The notes beneath the pieces were generated by a model that ran no database searches, was not told the origin of the DNA, and saw only the letters and a list, made by a program, of their open reading frames with translations. 8,670 nt of DNA, taken from assembly GCA_018699075.1 (NCBI GenBank), contig JABIPV010000174.1:1-8670 (forward strand). The letters run 5' to 3'. This DNA is from Kordiimonadaceae bacterium. Lineage in GTDB: Bacteria; Pseudomonadota; Alphaproteobacteria; Sphingomonadales; Emcibacteraceae. Positions 7,004-8,670 of this stretch are shown one piece after another. Position 1 is the first letter of the stretch. Each line of letters begins with the position of its first letter. The position numbers and the translations under genes were made by a program.

Positions 7004-7018
7004 GAGACGTGCAGAGAC
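7004..7018. repeat. Direct repeat GAGAC with 10-bp period upstream of the promoter
   Basis: GAGAC-GTGCA-GAGAC on the plus strand gives two identical 5-mers exactly one helical turn apart. It ends 6 bases from the -35 candidate and 3 bases from the stop of the DUF3240-like gene. The spacing and place would suit a regulator binding one face of the DNA, but two 5-mers can occur by chance. Confidence 0.25.
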
Positions 7019-7020
7019 TA

Positions 7021-7335
7021 TTAGAGTTCTATAAATGAAGACAAGTTTCCGGCACTTTTAAGGGGCGTTACCATGTAATGAATATCACTACCGGGAAAAT
7101 CTGATTTCAAATTCAAAAGGATAGTTTCTGCTTGCATCTCCTCAATATGAAACTGGAACATTACTCTCGCCGTTCTGCCCGTCACTTTTTCTGAAATAGA
7201 CATATGTTTTTCGCCAAGCCCGTAGCCATTCACAGGAATGCTGTTAAATCCAGTTAAACCTTCCTGCTCCAATAACCAATCGGCAACCACATCTTCAATA
7301 TTTTTAGATATAATAATGCTAACTAAACAAACCAT
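7021..7335 (-). CDS. DUF3240-like small protein linked to metal efflux
   Basis: A 104-residue cytoplasmic protein without signal peptide or membrane segment. Its pattern (VADWLLEQEGLTGFNSIPVNGYG at about 17-39, then SISEKVTGRTARVMFQFHI at about 46-64, and HYMVTPL at about 86-92) matches what I recall of the DUF3240 family. That family is predicted to have a PII-like ferredoxin fold and is often found beside CzcA-type RND genes. The function is not established; sensing or binding metal, or tuning the pump, are guesses. The ATG overlaps the pump's stop codon (TAATG), which points to translational coupling. GGGGAG upstream serves as the ribosome binding site. No convincing terminator follows the stop at 7021, so read-through into the glycan operon is possible. 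Confidence 0.7.
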   Translation of the reverse strand: MVCLVSIIISKNIEDVVADWLLEQEGLTGFNSIPVNGYGLGEKHMSISEKVTGRTARVMFQFHIEEMQAETILLNLKSDFPGSDIHYMVTPLKSAGNLSSFIEL

Positions 7336-8670
7336 TATACTTCACTCCCCTGAATATGATTTTGTCCAAACCGCCTGTACAATATTGGCAGCAAAATTAA
7401 AGTAAGCAACGTTGATGTAAATAGCCCGCCGATCACAACAATCGCAAGGGGACGCTGAATTTCAGACCCCGGCCCCGATGCAAATAATAACGGTATAAGA
7501 CCAAACGCGGCGATACTCGCTGTCATCAATACCGGTCTTAACCTTCTAACCGCTCCTTTGGCGATTACCTCTGATATGGAAAATCCAAGCGCATATAATT
7601 GATTAAAATAGCTCACCATCACAACACCATTAAGAACTGAAATACCAAGTAAGGCAATAAAGCCAACCGACGCCGGAACAGAAAGATATTCCCCTGAAAT
7701 CCACAGCGCAATAATTCCGCCTGTCATCGCAAATGGGATATTACTTAAAACCAGTAATGATTGACGTACAGATTTAAACGTCACAAATAGCAACAAGAAT
7801 ATAAGGCCCAGTGCCACGGGCACGACGATGCCTAATCTTTTTGCAGCACGTTGTTGATTTTCAAATTGTCCACCCCATTCGAATGTATACCCACTTGGAA
7901 GGTCAATATTCTGAGCGACGACTTCTCTAGCTTCATCAACAAATCCCACGAGGTCACGCCCAGCCACATTGGCAATCACAACGACCATGCGTGATCCTTT
8001 TTCCCTTTGTACGGATACAGGACCTTCGACACGTTCAATTTTTGCTACTAGTGAAAGCGGAGCCTTTTTACCGTCCGGTAAGGATATTAATAAATTACCA
8101 AAATCCGCAGGTGAATTTCGTATATCGTCGCTACCCTTAATTATGATCGGCGTACGTCTTGCCCCTTCATAAACGAGGCCAATATTAAGACCCTCTATTT
8201 GTGCCCTCAGCAATTCGGTTATTTCTTCTACTGAAACCCCAAGTCGGCCTGCCGCCATATAATCAACAGAAAGTCGTAAATATTGAGCTCCCTCATTTGC
8301 AGGTTTATAAACGTTATCTGCACCCTCAATATTTCCAACCAATCTAATCAGCTCTTCACCAATTTGATTTAGCTGATTTTGGTCTTCGCCAAATATCTTA
8401 ATGGCAATATCACCGCGCACACCAGTAAGCATTTCTGATACGCGCATTTCAATGGGCTGCGTGAAATTGTAGCCAATACCAGGAATTGTCGCTAAAACAC
8501 CATCGATATTTGCCAGAAGATCTTCTTTACTATCAACGCCCCATTCATCTTCGGGTTTAAAGACTAAAAAGCCATCGGTTTCATTTAAACTCATTGGATC
8601 AAGGCCGATTTCATCGGAACCCACACGTGATACAATTCCTGATATTTCAGGAACTTTATCCATCAATATT
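7335..8670 (-). CDS. Heavy-metal efflux RND transporter (CzcA/CusA type), C-terminal part
   Basis: The reading frame runs off the window's right edge, so the 5' part (roughly the first 600 residues of a usual protein of about 1040) is missing. The visible part, numbered from the codon at 8666, starts in the porter domain (SRVGSDEIGLDPM, then FKPEDEWG). It continues with IEMRVSEMLTGVRGDIAIKI (72-91), a block typical of the heavy-metal RND family and closer in wording to CzcA than to CusA. Five hydrophobic segments follow at about 278-298, 303-323, 330-353, 375-396 and 405-430, matching TM8-TM12. Known relatives export Zn, Co, Cd, Cu or Ag through a tripartite pump across both membranes, driven by protons. 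The exact metal cannot be assigned, because the proton-relay segment (TM4) is outside the window. Its stop overlaps the start of the DUF3240-like gene. Confidence 0.92.
   Translation of the reverse strand, partial: ILMDKVPEISGIVSRVGSDEIGLDPMSLNETDGFLVFKPEDEWGVDSKEDLLANIDGVLATIPGIGYNFTQPIEMRVSEMLTGVRGDIAIKIFGEDQNQLNQIGEELIRLVGNIEGADNVYKPANEGAQYLRLSVDYMAAGRLGVSVEEITELLRAQIEGLNIGLVYEGARRTPIIIKGSDDIRNSPADFGNLLISLPDGKKAPLSLVAKIERVEGPVSVQREKGSRMVVVIANVAGRDLVGFVDEAREVVAQNIDLPSGYTFEWGGQFENQQRAAKRLGIVVPVALGLIFLLLFVTFKSVRQSLLVLSNIPFAMTGGIIALWISGEYLSVPASVGFIALLGISVLNGVVMVSYFNQLYALGFSISEVIAKGAVRRLRPVLMTASIAAFGLIPLLFASGPGSEIQRPLAIVVIGGLFTSTLLTLILLPILYRRFGQNHIQGSEV

Noticed and set aside
6782..7034. Two short plus-strand frames spanning the operon promoter region
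   Set aside because: They overlap the Tat signal region of paralogue 1 in antisense, resemble no family and have no ribosome binding site.
8664..8666. TTG at 8666 as the start of the RND gene
   Set aside because: The frame stays open to the window edge and the protein begins in the middle of the porter domain, so this is a truncated view and not a true start.
1..8670. CRISPR array, tRNA/rRNA genes, insertion sequence or phage attachment site
   Set aside because: No regularly spaced repeats, transposase motifs, terminal inverted repeats or structured RNA sequences were seen; nearly all bases are in coding sequence.

Overview
The window looks like a moderately AT-rich genome of a Gram-negative bacterium, most likely a marine member of the Pseudomonadota. 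The reasons are a heavy-metal RND efflux pump, a DUF3240-type companion protein, several twin-arginine (Tat) signal peptides, and a sulfatase beside a fucosidase, a combination common in bacteria that eat sulfated, fucosylated glycans. A position in Alphaproteobacteria is only a guess. Coding density is near complete, and the only real intergenic gap is 89 bases (6932-7020).

Layout: positions 1-579 (+) carry the C-terminal end of a family GH31 glycoside hydrolase, which converges on the next gene with one base between the stop codons. Positions 6931 down to 581 (-) form one compact five-gene operon with gaps of 18-23 bases. In transcription order it holds Tat-exported glycosylasparaginase-like protein 1 (5807-6931), paralogue 2 (4677-5783), a secreted GH29 alpha-L-fucosidase (3141-4658), paralogue 3 (1982-3121) and a secreted type I sulfatase (581-1963). 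A promoter candidate and a 10-bp-period direct repeat lie just upstream (6970-7018). Positions 8670 down to 7021 (-) hold the C-terminal part of a CzcA/CusA-type metal efflux RND protein, joined to a small DUF3240-like protein by a TAATG stop/start overlap. This belongs to a separate metal-resistance unit.

How the genes may work together (inference): all five operon products carry export signals. In N-glycoprotein breakdown, aspartylglucosaminidase cuts the GlcNAc-Asn bond but is blocked by core fucose, so a fucosidase must act first. An operon with a fucosidase between three glycosylasparaginase-like Ntn hydrolases, plus a sulfatase and a neighbouring GH31 enzyme, fits a periplasmic pathway that strips sulfate and fucose and then releases the glycan-linked asparagine. 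The three paralogues share a Gly-Thr cleavage site and lack the family's usual N-terminal Trp motif, so their real substrates may not be GlcNAc-Asn. The tripling and divergence of these hydrolases is the most unusual thing in the window.
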